From Bacteroidota bacterium (lineage in GTDB: Bacteria; Bacteroidota; Bacteroidia; Bacteroidales; F082), in contig JAERTF010000207.1 in the NCBI GenBank assembly GCA_016845105.1, positions 1-56,318 on the forward strand: a DNA stretch of 56,318 nt, written 5' to 3'. Both the position numbers and the translations under genes were made by a program. The notes under the pieces were generated by a model. The model was not told the DNA's origin. It saw only the letters and a list, made by a program, of their open reading frames with translations, and did not search any database. Position 1 is the stretch's first letter; every line of letters begins with the position of its first letter. Of the stretch, positions 35,434-45,622 are shown piece after piece.

Positions 35434-37188
35434 CTATTCACCAAATTTAATGTCCAGCACTCTTAATTGGAGGGTTGTATTACCTAGCCAGGTATTTTCA
35501 TCGATGTGATAACAAATACTAAATGGGTTTCCCTTTTGCATTTCTTCCAGGTGGTGTCCCTGATTGAATCCTATGGCTGGTATTGGATTACCTGTTCTGT
35601 CGGGGTGAACAACAGAAAATTTAAGATGCTTGTTTTCCTTTTTACCAACTAGTTTTGCATATCCTGTATCAATAACATTTTTGGTGCAAAATACCGGAGA
35701 CATATTACCTGGTCCGAAAGGAGCAAATTGCTTTAGTATCTTGTAAAATTTAAAATTGATATCACTTATGAATAACTCTGCATCAATCTCAATTTCCGGA
35801 ATAAGCATTTCATCAGTAATATTTTCATCAGCATACTTTTGAAACTCTGTTATAAATTGATCAAGGTTTTCTGGCTTAAGTGCTAGTCCGGCTGCGTAAG
35901 TATGTCCACCAAAATTTTCTAGTAAATGATTGGTTGAATCAATGGCATCATAAATGTCGAATTGTTTAACCGACCTCGCCGATCCTGTAATTAAACCATC
36001 GGCCTTGGTGAGTACAATTGTTGGTCGATAATATTTGTCTATTAACCTCGAAGCAACAATACCAACAACTCCTTTATGCCAATTCTCACGATAAACGATT
36101 GTAGCTTTCTTGTTTCCAATATCTATATCTTCGTTTAAAATTTGAAGAGCATCTTTTGTGATATTGCTATCAAGTTCACGACGAGTTGTGTTTAGATCAT
36201 TGATTTGCTTTCCAAGTTTTTCTGCATACTCAGTATTGTTACTAATTAGCAATCTAACCGAATCGGTAGCACTATCGATTCGCCCAGCAGCATTTATTCG
36301 TGGCCCAAGAAGGAAAACTAAATCACTAACTGTTATTATCTTTTTGAAAAAATGCTCAGAGCCCAGTGATACTTTTTTATCAACACCAGCTGATTTAAGC
36401 ATATACTTTACTCCAATTCGAGGTGTTTTGTTAAGGTTTTTAAGTCCGTAATATGATAGGGTTCTGTTTTCACCAGTCATTGACACAACATCGGCAGCGA
36501 TACTAATTGCAACAAGATCAAGGTAGCAATAAATCTTATCAACTGAAGCTCCTGACCTTATGGTTATCGCTTGAATCAGTTTAAACCCCACACCAGCACC
36601 AGACAGTTCTTTAAAAGGATAGTTACAGTCATCTTGTTTTGGATCAAGAACAGCAACTGCATTCGGTATTACATCTCCAGGTCTATGGTGATCGCCTATA
36701 ATAATATCAAGACCCTTTTCTTTGGCATAATCAACTTTCTCAACAGCCTTTATTCCACAATCGAGAGAAATAAGAAGGCTATATCCGTTTTCAACTGCAA
36801 AATCGATTCCTTTGTATGAAATGCCATAGCCTTCGGCATATCTGTCGGGAATATAAAAATCAACTTTTTTATGGGTGTTTTTTAAAAATGAATAAACAAT
36901 ACTAACAGCAGTAGTTCCATCAACATCATAATCACCGTAAACCATTATCTTTTCACCAAGATCTTTTGCTTTTTCAATTCTGTCAACAGCCTTGTCCATA
37001 TTTTTCATAAGGAACGGGTCAATTAAATCAGAAAGCTGTGGACGAAAAAATGAACGAGCCTCTTCAAATGTGTTTATACCACGATGAATTAGTAGCTCCG
37101 ATAGTACATTGGATATATTAAGCTCTTTGGACAACTGCTTAACAACCTCTTTTTCAGGCTTTTTTTTAAGCACCCATCGCTTTTCCAT
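35434..37188 (-). CDS. recJ: Single-stranded-DNA-specific exonuclease RecJ
   Basis: 584 residues, full length. 5-prime to 3-prime ssDNA exonuclease of the DHH superfamily used in recombination and mismatch repair. Motifs: I VYGDYDVDGTTAV, II SLDCGIKA, III GDHHRPGD (the DHH motif), IV GAGVGFKLIQ, LGPRINAAGRI, then the DHHA1 motif GGHTYAAGLAL and the C-terminal OB-like RecJ domain (QFAPFGPGNMSPVF). All metal ligands appear intact. It starts at the ATG at 37188. No terminator is seen against the convergent HdeD-like gene 43 nt away. Confidence 0.96.
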   Translation of the reverse strand: MEKRWVLKKKPEKEVVKQLSKELNISNVLSELLIHRGINTFEEARSFFRPQLSDLIDPFLMKNMDKAVDRIEKAKDLGEKIMVYGDYDVDGTTAVSIVYSFLKNTHKKVDFYIPDRYAEGYGISYKGIDFAVENGYSLLISLDCGIKAVEKVDYAKEKGLDIIIGDHHRPGDVIPNAVAVLDPKQDDCNYPFKELSGAGVGFKLIQAITIRSGASVDKIYCYLDLVAISIAADVVSMTGENRTLSYYGLKNLNKTPRIGVKYMLKSAGVDKKVSLGSEHFFKKIITVSDLVFLLGPRINAAGRIDSATDSVRLLISNNTEYAEKLGKQINDLNTTRRELDSNITKDALQILNEDIDIGNKKATIVYRENWHKGVVGIVASRLIDKYYRPTIVLTKADGLITGSARSVKQFDIYDAIDSTNHLLENFGGHTYAAGLALKPENLDQFITEFQKYADENITDEMLIPEIEIDAELFISDINFKFYKILKQFAPFGPGNMSPVFCTKNVIDTGYAKLVGKKENKHLKFSVVHPDRTGNPIPAIGFNQGHHLEEMQKGNPFSICYHIDENTWLGNTTLQLRVLDIKFGE

Positions 37189-37355
37189 ACTATCGTTGTT
37201 TTGAATGTAAAGATAGTTAAAGATCGCTTTAAAATACTCGCATGAAAAATCAATTTAATAAAAACAAGAAACACACCACCTAATAGTTAGGTAATCAGAA
37301 TATTACATGAAAAAATTGTTGAAACCCTAAATGTAAGAAAAAGGGATATTAGGAA

Positions 37356-38597
37356 TTAGAAATTTGCTCTCATTGCATCAACTGGGTTTAGCCGCGATGC
37401 TGACCAGGCAGGTATAAATCCCGAAATAAATCCAATCATAGCCGAAACCAAAACTCCCAATACAATATTTCCAAATGTAAGAATCAGTTCGAAATTGAAC
37501 ATTGAACTAACAACATATGTAAGTATATAAACTACTATCAAGCCTACTATCCCACCAAAAATAGATAGAAAAATTGCTTCAAATAAAAACTGCAATAGAA
37601 TGAAATAGTTTTTGGCTCCAAGTGATTTTTGAATACCTATTTGATTTGTACGCTCCTTTACACTTACAAACATAATATTGGCAACCCCAAATCCCCCAAC
37701 AAGCAACGAAAAGCCTCCAATTATCCACCCTACCAATGCAATAACTGCGAATAACTGATCAAAACCCTTGTTAATAATATCTGTTTCATTAAGTGCAAAA
37801 CTATCATCTGCCGAGGGCGGTAATTTGCGAATAGAACGCATTATTCCTGTGAGTTCATCCATCATTTGAACATTACTAACATTGGGCTTAGCCATTACTA
37901 TGATAGTCGATCCAATTCGCCTAAAATCCAATACTTTTTGACCATATTTGGCCGGAATAATAATCCAGTTATCCTTGGAGTTCCCAAAAACATCTTCACC
38001 TTGTTTTTTTGTAACACCTATTACATCTAGCTTTCGGCCGAATACTTTAATTTTCCGTCCAACAGCTTCCTGCCCCTCAAAAAGGTTTTCTGCAATTTCG
38101 GCACCAATAATTGCAATATTTCTACCACTGTGTGATTCGCTTGGGGTGAAGTATCTTCCTTCCTGTAAATCGAAGGGCATTACCTTTGTGTAATCTTGTG
38201 AAACAGCAACTACAGGAACGCTTTCAACAGAATTATTTCCATTGTAAACAGTACGTGAAACGCTAACCATAAAAGCTGAGGCTTCAACAGTGTTCGAGCG
38301 TTTCATTAGCTCATCAACTTCCTTAAGCTTTGGCTCGGGACGTTGGTAGTACTTCCACCATGGATAGTCACCACCCATGGCCCATGGCCATTTTTGAATA
38401 AATATAACATTGTTTCCCAGCGAATTGATCTCGCTTTTTATGGCATTTTCCAAACTGTCGAAAACAGTAAATACTGAAATAATTGAGAAGATTCCAATTG
38501 TGATTCCAAGGAGTGATAAAAATGTACGCACCTTGTTAACTGCCAGGGCGTTGGTGGCAAATAAAAGGCTTTCTATGACTAACTTAATTGTTTTCAA
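37356..38597 (-). CDS. MacB/FtsX-type ABC transporter permease (orphan)
   Basis: 413 residues. One N-terminal membrane helix (~20-45, KVRTFLSLLGITIGIFSIISVF), a large periplasmic MacB_PCD domain (~45-280), then three C-terminal helices of the FtsX domain (~285-405), ending with the typical ASRLNPVDAMRANF. The start must be TTG: the preceding in-frame codon is a TAA stop and there is no ATG before the first helix. Such permeases pair with a MacB/LolD-like ATPase and export peptides, macrolides or lipoproteins; no ATPase gene is adjacent. Divergent from purH. Confidence 0.88.
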   Translation of the reverse strand: MKTIKLVIESLLFATNALAVNKVRTFLSLLGITIGIFSIISVFTVFDSLENAIKSEINSLGNNVIFIQKWPWAMGGDYPWWKYYQRPEPKLKEVDELMKRSNTVEASAFMVSVSRTVYNGNNSVESVPVVAVSQDYTKVMPFDLQEGRYFTPSESHSGRNIAIIGAEIAENLFEGQEAVGRKIKVFGRKLDVIGVTKKQGEDVFGNSKDNWIIIPAKYGQKVLDFRRIGSTIIVMAKPNVSNVQMMDELTGIMRSIRKLPPSADDSFALNETDIINKGFDQLFAVIALVGWIIGGFSLLVGGFGVANIMFVSVKERTNQIGIQKSLGAKNYFILLQFLFEAIFLSIFGGIVGLIVVYILTYVVSSMFNFELILTFGNIVLGVLVSAMIGFISGFIPAWSASRLNPVDAMRANF

Positions 38598-38721
38598 TTA
38601 TCCTATAATTCCAGTTTTTCAAAATTCGTAAAAATATGTATGTAAAAGTATAATAAGTTTTAATTAAATCTTGTTATTTTGCAGTGGCGTATTCTTTTTA
38701 ACAAAAATTACCAAAACCAAC

Positions 38722-40242
38722 ATGTTCATGAAAAAAATTAAAACAGCTTTAATATCCGTTTTCAATAAAGATGGATTAGACGGATTGCTGGAAAAACTAA
38801 ATAAGCTAGGAGTAAAATTTATTTCAACAGGAGGAACACATAATTATATTGTAAGTCTTGGTTATGAGGCAACCACAGTTGAGTCTCTTACAAGTTACCC
38901 CTCAATTTTAGGTGGAAGAGTTAAAACTCTACACCCAAAAGTAATGGGAGGTATTCTTGCTCGCGGGAGTAATGAAAGCGATAGCCAACAAATGAAAGAA
39001 TATGATATTATTCCAATCGATTTAGTAATAGTTGATTTGTATCCTTTTGAGCAAACTCTTGAAATTACCGATGATAAAAGTGAAATAATAGAGAAAATAG
39101 ATATAGGTGGTATTACTCTTATTAGAGCTGCAGCAAAAAATTTCAAAGATGTGTTGGTTGTGCCATCATCAAACCTTTATGAAGAAGCTATCAAGCTACT
39201 TGAAAGCAAAGATGGGCATACTAACTTGGATGACCGTAATTATTTTGCAGCTCAGGCATTTAATGTAAGTTCTCATTACGATTCTGCCATTTTCAACTGG
39301 ATGAATAAAGGCGAAATTGATTCGTTTAAACTGAGCGCTGGAGACGGAACAGCACTAAGATATGGTGAAAACCCACATCAAAAAGGTAGTTACTATGGAA
39401 ATATGGATGAAGTTTTTGAGCAAATTCACGGTAAAGCAATTTCATATAATAACCTTCTGGATCTTGATGCTGCAATTAATTTGATCAATGATTTTAACGA
39501 AACCACCTTTGCTGTTATAAAACACAATAATGCTTGTGGTTTAGCTTCACGTCCTAATTTAACTGATGCATGGAATGATGCTTTGGCAGGTGATCCTTTG
39601 TCGGCATTTGGCGGAGTATTGGTAACCAACTGTAAAATTGATCTTGCTACAGCAACTGAAATAAACAAAATATTTTTCGAGATAATTGTTGCTCCTTCAT
39701 ATGACGATGATGCCTTGGAGATGTTGAAATCAAAGAAAAATAGAGTAATCTTAATATTGAAAAACACTGAATTTGATAATAAACAATTCAGGTCTTTACT
39801 AAACGGGGTGCTTGTTCAGGATAAAGATTTGATAACGGAGGATAAGACAAGTCCGAAAACTGTTACAAACCTATCGCCTTCAGAACGAGAAGTTGAGGAT
39901 CTGTTATTTGCCAATAAACTTGTTAAGCACACAAAATCAAACACCATAGTGCTTGCTTACAATAAACAATTGGTGGGATCGGGTACCGGACAAACATCTC
40001 GCGTAGATGCCCTAAAGCAAGCTATTGAAAAAGCGCGTACCTTTGAACTTCCAATTGAAGGAGCAGTAATGGCATCTGATGCGTTTTTTCCATTTGCCGA
40101 TTCTGTGGAAATAGCTGATAATGCAGGTATTAAAGCGGTTATTCAACCCGGAGGATCTATTAGGGATAAGGACTCTATCGACTATTGTAATAAGCATAGT
40201 ATGTCGATGGTGGTAACAGGAGTAAGACATTTTAAACATTAG
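38722..40242 (+). CDS. purH: Bifunctional AICAR transformylase/IMP cyclohydrolase
   Basis: 506 residues from the ATG at 38722; another ATG at 38728 is possible, and the longest ORF begins at a TTG (38671) inside a near-consensus -7 region. Catalyses the last two steps of IMP synthesis. The N-terminal IMP cyclohydrolase (MGS-like; KTALISVFNKDG, ISTGGTHNYI, GGRVKTLHPKVMGGI) and C-terminal AICAR transformylase (LRYGENPHQKG, IKHNNACGLA with the catalytic Lys-His, DPLSAFGG, ADSVEIADNAGIKAVIQPGGSIRD, TGVRHFKH) are both complete. In Bacteroidota purH commonly precedes mreB, as here. Confidence 0.96.
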   Translation: MFMKKIKTALISVFNKDGLDGLLEKLNKLGVKFISTGGTHNYIVSLGYEATTVESLTSYPSILGGRVKTLHPKVMGGILARGSNESDSQQMKEYDIIPIDLVIVDLYPFEQTLEITDDKSEIIEKIDIGGITLIRAAAKNFKDVLVVPSSNLYEEAIKLLESKDGHTNLDDRNYFAAQAFNVSSHYDSAIFNWMNKGEIDSFKLSAGDGTALRYGENPHQKGSYYGNMDEVFEQIHGKAISYNNLLDLDAAINLINDFNETTFAVIKHNNACGLASRPNLTDAWNDALAGDPLSAFGGVLVTNCKIDLATATEINKIFFEIIVAPSYDDDALEMLKSKKNRVILILKNTEFDNKQFRSLLNGVLVQDKDLITEDKTSPKTVTNLSPSEREVEDLLFANKLVKHTKSNTIVLAYNKQLVGSGTGQTSRVDALKQAIEKARTFELPIEGAVMASDAFFPFADSVEIADNAGIKAVIQPGGSIRDKDSIDYCNKHSMSMVVTGVRHFKH

Positions 40243-40389
40243 TAACAGGGGTTTTATAATCAACTTTAATTGGAATATGGTTTGTAAGATTGCTAATTTT
40301 ATTTTGATGATTTCATCAGAAAAATGAATATTTTTACAGAAATAAAACCTAGTAATAAAATTTAGTAACAAAATAAAGATTAATAATAT

Positions 40390-41412
40390 ATGGGACTGTT
40401 TTCATTTCTCACCAAAGAAATAGCCATTGACCTTGGAACTGCAAACACAATTATAATTTATAACGATAAAGTAATTGTTGACGAACCATCTATAGTTGCT
40501 CTTGAGCGCAATACCGGAAAAATAATTGCGGTTGGTAAAAAGGCAATGATGATGCATGGTAAAACACATGAAAACATTAAAACCATAAGACCATTGAAGG
40601 ATGGTGTAATTGCTGATTTTCAAAGTGCCGAGTATATGATTCGTGAAATGATCAAAATGATTGGCATGAAAAGCTCTCTTTTTCCCCCTGCACTTCGTAT
40701 GGTGGTTTGCATACCGTCGGGAATTACAGAGGTTGAAGAGCGCGCAGTGAAAGATTCATGTGAACAGGCCGGCGCCAAAGAAATCAAGCTAATTCATGAA
40801 CCCATGGCTGCTGCAATTGGAATAGGAATTGATGTACTGGAACCAACGGGAAATATGATTATTGACATTGGTGGTGGAACAAGCGAAATTGCAGTTATTG
40901 CGCTTGGTGGAATCGTTAACAATACCTCTATCAGAATTGCTGGTGATGATTTTAATGCTGATATTGAAGAGTATATGCGTAAGCAGCATAATATTATAAT
41001 TGGAGAAAGAACAGCAGAACGTATTAAAATTGAAGTTGGTGCTGCCATTACAGAACTTGATAATCCACCTGATGATTATGCTGTTCATGGGCGTGATATG
41101 CTTACCGGAATTCCAAAAGAAATTACAGTTAACTATAAGGAAATTGCAAGTTGTCTTGACAAATCAATCTCAAAAATTGAAGCGGCTGTATTAAATGCCC
41201 TTGAAAAAACACCACCAGAGTTAAGTGCTGATATCTATCGAACAGGTATTTATGTTGCGGGAGGTGGATCAATGCTTAGGGGGCTTGATAAACGATTGCA
41301 TCATAAAACTAAACTATCGGTTCATGTTGCGGAAGACCCTTTAAGAGCAGTTGCAAGAGGTACCGGAATAGCACTTAAGAATTACGAAAAGTTTACTTTT
41401 CTCATACGATAA
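40390..41412 (+). CDS. mreB: Rod-shape-determining protein MreB
   Basis: 340-residue actin homologue polymerising beneath the cytoplasmic membrane to direct lateral wall synthesis. Phosphate-1 motif IDLGTANTIIIY, phosphate-2 MIIDIGGGTSEIAVIALGG, adenosine motif AGGGSMLRGLD. The N-terminal amphipathic stretch MGLFSFLTKEIAIDLG is standard. First gene of mreB-mreC-mreD, 33 nt before mreC. It indicates a rod-shaped cell. Confidence 0.97.
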   Translation: MGLFSFLTKEIAIDLGTANTIIIYNDKVIVDEPSIVALERNTGKIIAVGKKAMMMHGKTHENIKTIRPLKDGVIADFQSAEYMIREMIKMIGMKSSLFPPALRMVVCIPSGITEVEERAVKDSCEQAGAKEIKLIHEPMAAAIGIGIDVLEPTGNMIIDIGGGTSEIAVIALGGIVNNTSIRIAGDDFNADIEEYMRKQHNIIIGERTAERIKIEVGAAITELDNPPDDYAVHGRDMLTGIPKEITVNYKEIASCLDKSISKIEAAVLNALEKTPPELSADIYRTGIYVAGGGSMLRGLDKRLHHKTKLSVHVAEDPLRAVARGTGIALKNYEKFTFLIR

Positions 41413-41444
41413 CTTTATTGAATCGGCTCTAAAATTTATGGAGA

Positions 41445-42266
41445 ATGCGCAATCTTTTTGCTTTATTATGGAAAAATCAGTTTTTAGTTCTGTTTCTTCT
41501 CCTACTAGGTGTATCATTATTTCTTCTTAGCCGTAGCTATTCCTATCACGGTTCACTGGCATATAATACCACAAGCGACTTAAGTGGAGGAGCATTTTCT
41601 ACCTATAGTAATATTACTGATTATTTATCGCTTAAAGCTGAAAACGATTTGCTAGCCGAAGAAAATGCCACGCTAAGAAATGTATTATTATCCTCTTTTT
41701 TACAAACGGATACACAATATGTTTATAGAGATAGCTTATATCGCTATATACCTACAAAAATTGTAAGTAATACTGTTACCAAAAGAAATAATTTTATACT
41801 TGTGAATAAGGGAGCAAAGCATGGCATAGAAAAAGAAATGGGGGTTATTTCACCCAGAGGTATAGTGGGAGTTGTTGTTGGCGTATCAGATAATTATTCA
41901 ACAATAATGTCAATGTTGCATCAAAATATGCGAATTAGTGCCAGGATAAAAAATAGCGGCCAACTTGTGAATGTTATTTGGGACGAACTGGATTATTTAT
42001 ATGGTACTGTTATTGATATTCCATCTCATATTCAGCTTAAGATTGGCGATTCAATTATCACAAGTGGAAATTCATTGATCTTTCCTGAAGGAATAATGAT
42101 TGGAGAAATACAATCACACCAAATTGATGGCAATAAAAACCTTAGTAAGGCAACTTTGCGTTACAATACTGATTTTAATAGTGTAAGGCACCTATATATA
42201 ATCGAAAATTTAATGAAAACAGAGCAGGATTCATTGATTAACAAGTTAAGTACTAGTAATGAGTAA
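41445..42266 (+). CDS. mreC: Rod-shape-determining protein MreC
   Basis: 273 residues: one N-terminal membrane helix (~12-28), a coiled coil (~55-85, LSLKAENDLLAEENATLRN), then the beta-barrel periplasmic domain (KGAKHGIEKEMGVISPRGIVGVVVGVSDNYSTIMSML, SGNSLIFPEGIMIGEI). It links MreB and the elongation synthases. Normal length. mreD overlaps its end by 8 nt. Confidence 0.94.
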   Translation: MRNLFALLWKNQFLVLFLLLLGVSLFLLSRSYSYHGSLAYNTTSDLSGGAFSTYSNITDYLSLKAENDLLAEENATLRNVLLSSFLQTDTQYVYRDSLYRYIPTKIVSNTVTKRNNFILVNKGAKHGIEKEMGVISPRGIVGVVVGVSDNYSTIMSMLHQNMRISARIKNSGQLVNVIWDELDYLYGTVIDIPSHIQLKIGDSIITSGNSLIFPEGIMIGEIQSHQIDGNKNLSKATLRYNTDFNSVRHLYIIENLMKTEQDSLINKLSTSNE

Positions 42267-42777
42267 TTCGTTGGTAAAAAATATCCTTAGGTTTATCATA
42301 CTAATGGCCATTCAGGTGTTGGTACTAAATAGTATGAACTTAAGTGGTTACCTTAATCCATATATTTATGTGCTTTTTATATTAATGTTACCGGCTAAAA
42401 TAAACCGGAGCTTATTACTGATAATAGCCTTTGCAACAGGTTTAGTAATTGATTATTTTGGAAATACTTTAGGCTTAAATGCTGCAGCATGTTTAGTAGT
42501 GGCATTTTTAAGACCTGGCACCATTAATCTACTATTTAGAAATTATGAATTTGGAGTTAATGAAGAACCAGGCCCATATTCAATAGGGTTTGGTGGTTTT
42601 ATCAGATACGCAACAATTTTAGTTTTTGCACACCAGCTAGTTATTTTTTATTTAGAGGTTCTAAGCATTAGCAATTTCTTTTATACTCTAAGTAAAGTAT
42701 TATTGAGTACAATCCTGAGTGTTATTGTAATGCTAATAGCGTTATTGTTAACTTCAAAACGTAAAAAGAATATTTAA
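42259..42777 (+). CDS. mreD: Rod-shape-determining protein MreD
   Basis: 172-residue integral membrane protein with five to six hydrophobic helices, LNPYIYVLFILMLPAKINRSLLLIIAFATGLVIDYFGNTLGLNAAA being the Bacteroidota MreD core. It overlaps mreC by 8 nt. In most relatives mrdA (PBP2) and rodA follow; here the next gene is a flavodoxin-type reductase. Confidence 0.92.
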   Translation: MSNSLVKNILRFIILMAIQVLVLNSMNLSGYLNPYIYVLFILMLPAKINRSLLLIIAFATGLVIDYFGNTLGLNAAACLVVAFLRPGTINLLFRNYEFGVNEEPGPYSIGFGGFIRYATILVFAHQLVIFYLEVLSISNFFYTLSKVLLSTILSVIVMLIALLLTSKRKKNI

Positions 42778-42781
42778 AATC

Positions 42782-43321
42782 ATGAATCAAATCGAGATAT
42801 TTAATGGAAGTCCACGTAAGAATGGAAATACGTCTTCTTTAATCGATATTTTCAAAAAAGGCTTAAATATATCAAAATATGCAACGCATGATTCGTTCTT
42901 GTATGATTATAATATAGAACCATGTACCGATTGCCGAGCATGTAAAAAAGGAGACCTTATATGCACTGTTAAGGATGGTATGCAAGATTTGTATCGAAGA
43001 ATTGAACAGTCGGATATATATGTAATTGCTACTCCAATTTATTGGTTTGGTCCCACTGCTAAAATGAAATTATTGTTGGATAGGTTACGCCCATATTATG
43101 GTAACAAACGGCTTCAGGGTAAAAAGGGTATTCTAATTCTTGTTGCCGGAGTGGGAGAGAAGGATTGTGATTTAACAATTGAAATGTTCGGTAGAGCTTT
43201 TATTTCTCTTGGAATTGAACTAGTAGGGATCATTACTTCTAAAGCATATGATATTGGTGAATCAAAAAATGACAGAAAGGCTACGGGGCAGATAAACAAG
43301 CTTTTAAACCAATTAAACTGA
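42782..43321 (+). CDS. NADPH-dependent FMN reductase/flavodoxin-family protein
   Basis: 179-residue flavodoxin-fold oxidoreductase (PF03358). The FMN-phosphate loop is FNGSPRKNGNTSSL; YDYNIEPCTDCRACKKGDLICTVKDGMQ holds the paired cysteines typical of the iron-sulfur-flavoprotein/multimeric flavodoxin group, and TPIYWFGPTAKMKLLLDRL follows. Likely an NAD(P)H-quinone or azo-type reductase, or an iron-sulfur flavoprotein; no direct link to cell shape is known. Begins 4 nt after mreD, so it is co-transcribed. Its stop codon directly abuts the stop codon of the convergent histidine kinase. Confidence 0.87.
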   Translation: MNQIEIFNGSPRKNGNTSSLIDIFKKGLNISKYATHDSFLYDYNIEPCTDCRACKKGDLICTVKDGMQDLYRRIEQSDIYVIATPIYWFGPTAKMKLLLDRLRPYYGNKRLQGKKGILILVAGVGEKDCDLTIEMFGRAFISLGIELVGIITSKAYDIGESKNDRKATGQINKLLNQLN

Positions 43322-45622
43322 TTAGGTAACAAGCCATTTTTTCATAATGTCAAATAGTTCTTTCGGTTTAATGGGTTTTGATAAATAGTCGTTCATTCCT
43401 ACAGCAATACACATTTCCTTGTCACCCTTCATCGCATTTGCTGTCATTGCAATAATTGGCAAGTTAGATATTTTCAGGCGCTCTCTTATTTCTTTCGTGG
43501 CAGTAAGGCCATCCATTTTAGGCATTTGAACGTCCATAAACACTAGTGAATAATCTTGGGCTTGTATAGCTTTTAGAGCTTCTAACCCGTCTCCAGCAAC
43601 ATCAACTTTTATTCGTGTTTTATTAATCAGCGCAGAAGCAACCCGTTGATTTATTATATTATCTTCAACGAGCAATATCCTAGATTCCGAAGATAAATGT
43701 TGAAGTTTTTCCAACTGGTCGGTATTGGATAAACTGCTTTTTATATTGGTTTTAATGTCGTTTACTCCCATCAGGCTAATTATCGAGTTGAATAACACTG
43801 ATTGCTTTGCTGGTTTAGCTAAATAATCAACATTTCCCAAATCCATAAAATCACCTCGCTCTCCCCAAACACCCATTGATGTTAATATTATAGCCGGAAT
43901 CATGCTTGTTTTCCTAATGGTTTTTATAAACTCAAAGCCATCAATATCAGGCATTTGGTAATCAGAGATTATTAAATCATAGGTTCCTTTTTTTTGAGAA
44001 TGGAAGGCTTCGAATGCTTTGGTTGTATTTTCAAAAACATCCGAGGTAAACCCGAATGCTTTCATTGTCTCCTTTATAATTATCCTATTGGTTTTGTTAT
44101 CATCAACGGCCAGAACATTTAATCCATGAATCTTTTCTGGTATAGTTAAAACATCTTCTCTATTTTTCTTTGATTTTTTTAAACGGACAGTAAAGAAAAA
44201 AGTACTTCCCTCATTTACTTTGCTTTCAATCCAAATATTACCGTTCATCATTTCAACAAGATTTTTGCTTATTGAAAGACCCAGGCCCGTACCTCCAAAT
44301 TTCCGAGTTGTTGACGTGTCGGCTTGTGAGAAACTTTCAAAGATGGACCTTTGTTTATCATCTGGTATCCCTATTCCGGTGTCATGAACAGCAAATAGCA
44401 ATTCAACTTCATTGTTTAGTAAGGGGTTGTTTTCAGAAACAGAATCAGAGTTATCTACTACAGTAATATTTATTTCACCCTCAGATGTAAATTTCAACGC
44501 ATTTCCAACCAGGTTAATAATTACTTGTCGTAATCTAACAGGATCGCCGATTAAAAAACAAGGAACATTATTTTTTATAAGGACATTTAGTTCGAGTCCT
44601 TTTTTCTCAACTTTTTGAATAATAACATCTGATACACCCTCTACTACATTTCGAAGTTTATAATCTACTTCCTCCAATTCCAGCTGTCCGGCTTCAATTT
44701 TAGAGAAATCAAGAATATCATTAAGTAAGCTCAACAATACATCGGCACTTTCCTTTGCCATTGTTAGAAACTGAAACTGCTCTTCATTTAGTTCTGTTGG
44801 TAAAACAAGCTCAAGCATGCCACTGATGCCATTCATTGGTGTTCGTATTTCATGGCTCATATTAGCCAAAAACTCACTCTTTGCTCTATTTGCTTCCTGG
44901 GCATCTAGTTTTGCTTCTTCGGCCTCATTTCTGGCTTTTTCAATTGCAGCTGCTTTTTCCTCCAACTCTGTGTTTAAAGCCAATACTCCTCTGTTGGTTT
45001 CTTCCAACTCGCGGTTTATTGTTTCAACTTGATTACTTCGCTCCTGCAATTCTTTTAATAAGTGTAGCAGCTCATTGTTTTGAGAATTAATAGTATCAAC
45101 CATGCTGGCATCTCCACGCTCAATGGTACTATTAATAGCATTTTGTATCTCCAGGATTCTGCTATTTTCAAGACCAACAGAAAGACGCGGCAACCATCTT
45201 GCAACAGTAATTATTGTTCCTTGCCCAATTTTGGATTGAATATCGAAATTATCCATTAATCGTTGAGACCCTATTAGCCCAACTCCCATCCCAGATTTTG
45301 ATTTGTATTCTCCCGAGAGTATAAGGTCAAGATTTTCAATTCCCATTCCCCTGTCCGAAAAAGTAATTACTACACCATCCGACTCAACACCTCTATCAGC
45401 GATTTTAAATGCTACATGGCCCCCTTTTGCATGTTCAATCATATTTCTACAAAGTTCGGATACAGTGGTTCCAATCCTTATGCAGGTAGTTTTATCAAAA
45501 TTCAATTCCTGAGCAAGCAAGATACCAATGTTACGAGCCCTAACAACGTCAGACTCAAATTGCACCTGCATTTCGCCTACATCATGAACCGTAGCGGATG
45601 ATAAGAATTGTTGCGTCATCAT
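43322..45622 (-). CDS. Hybrid histidine kinase with N-terminal RsbT-like ATPase and two receivers
   Basis: 766 residues, no membrane segment. Order: RsbT/SpoIIAB-like GHKL ATPase (~15-135: [12 protein letters not shown]-box, [24 protein letters not shown]), coiled coil (~155-250), HisKA (phospho-acceptor in [12 protein letters not shown]), HATPase_c ([22 protein letters not shown]), REC1 (VDDNKTNR, acceptor Asp in [11 protein letters not shown]), REC2 ([32 protein letters not shown]). No DNA-binding or Hpt domain. The N-terminal domain is similar in pattern to the separate RsbT three genes upstream, so it could be phosphorylated-state-sensed by, or bind to, the stressosome (inference). It overlaps the preceding phosphatase gene by 41 nt, strong sign of a shared operon. 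Confidence 0.9.
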   Translation of the reverse strand: MMTQQFLSSATVHDVGEMQVQFESDVVRARNIGILLAQELNFDKTTCIRIGTTVSELCRNMIEHAKGGHVAFKIADRGVESDGVVITFSDRGMGIENLDLILSGEYKSKSGMGVGLIGSQRLMDNFDIQSKIGQGTIITVARWLPRLSVGLENSRILEIQNAINSTIERGDASMVDTINSQNNELLHLLKELQERSNQVETINRELEETNRGVLALNTELEEKAAAIEKARNEAEEAKLDAQEANRAKSEFLANMSHEIRTPMNGISGMLELVLPTELNEEQFQFLTMAKESADVLLSLLNDILDFSKIEAGQLELEEVDYKLRNVVEGVSDVIIQKVEKKGLELNVLIKNNVPCFLIGDPVRLRQVIINLVGNALKFTSEGEINITVVDNSDSVSENNPLLNNEVELLFAVHDTGIGIPDDKQRSIFESFSQADTSTTRKFGGTGLGLSISKNLVEMMNGNIWIESKVNEGSTFFFTVRLKKSKKNREDVLTIPEKIHGLNVLAVDDNKTNRIIIKETMKAFGFTSDVFENTTKAFEAFHSQKKGTYDLIISDYQMPDIDGFEFIKTIRKTSMIPAIILTSMGVWGERGDFMDLGNVDYLAKPAKQSVLFNSIISLMGVNDIKTNIKSSLSNTDQLEKLQHLSSESRILLVEDNIINQRVASALINKTRIKVDVAGDGLEALKAIQAQDYSLVFMDVQMPKMDGLTATKEIRERLKISNLPIIAMTANAMKGDKEMCIAVGMNDYLSKPIKPKELFDIMKKWLVT

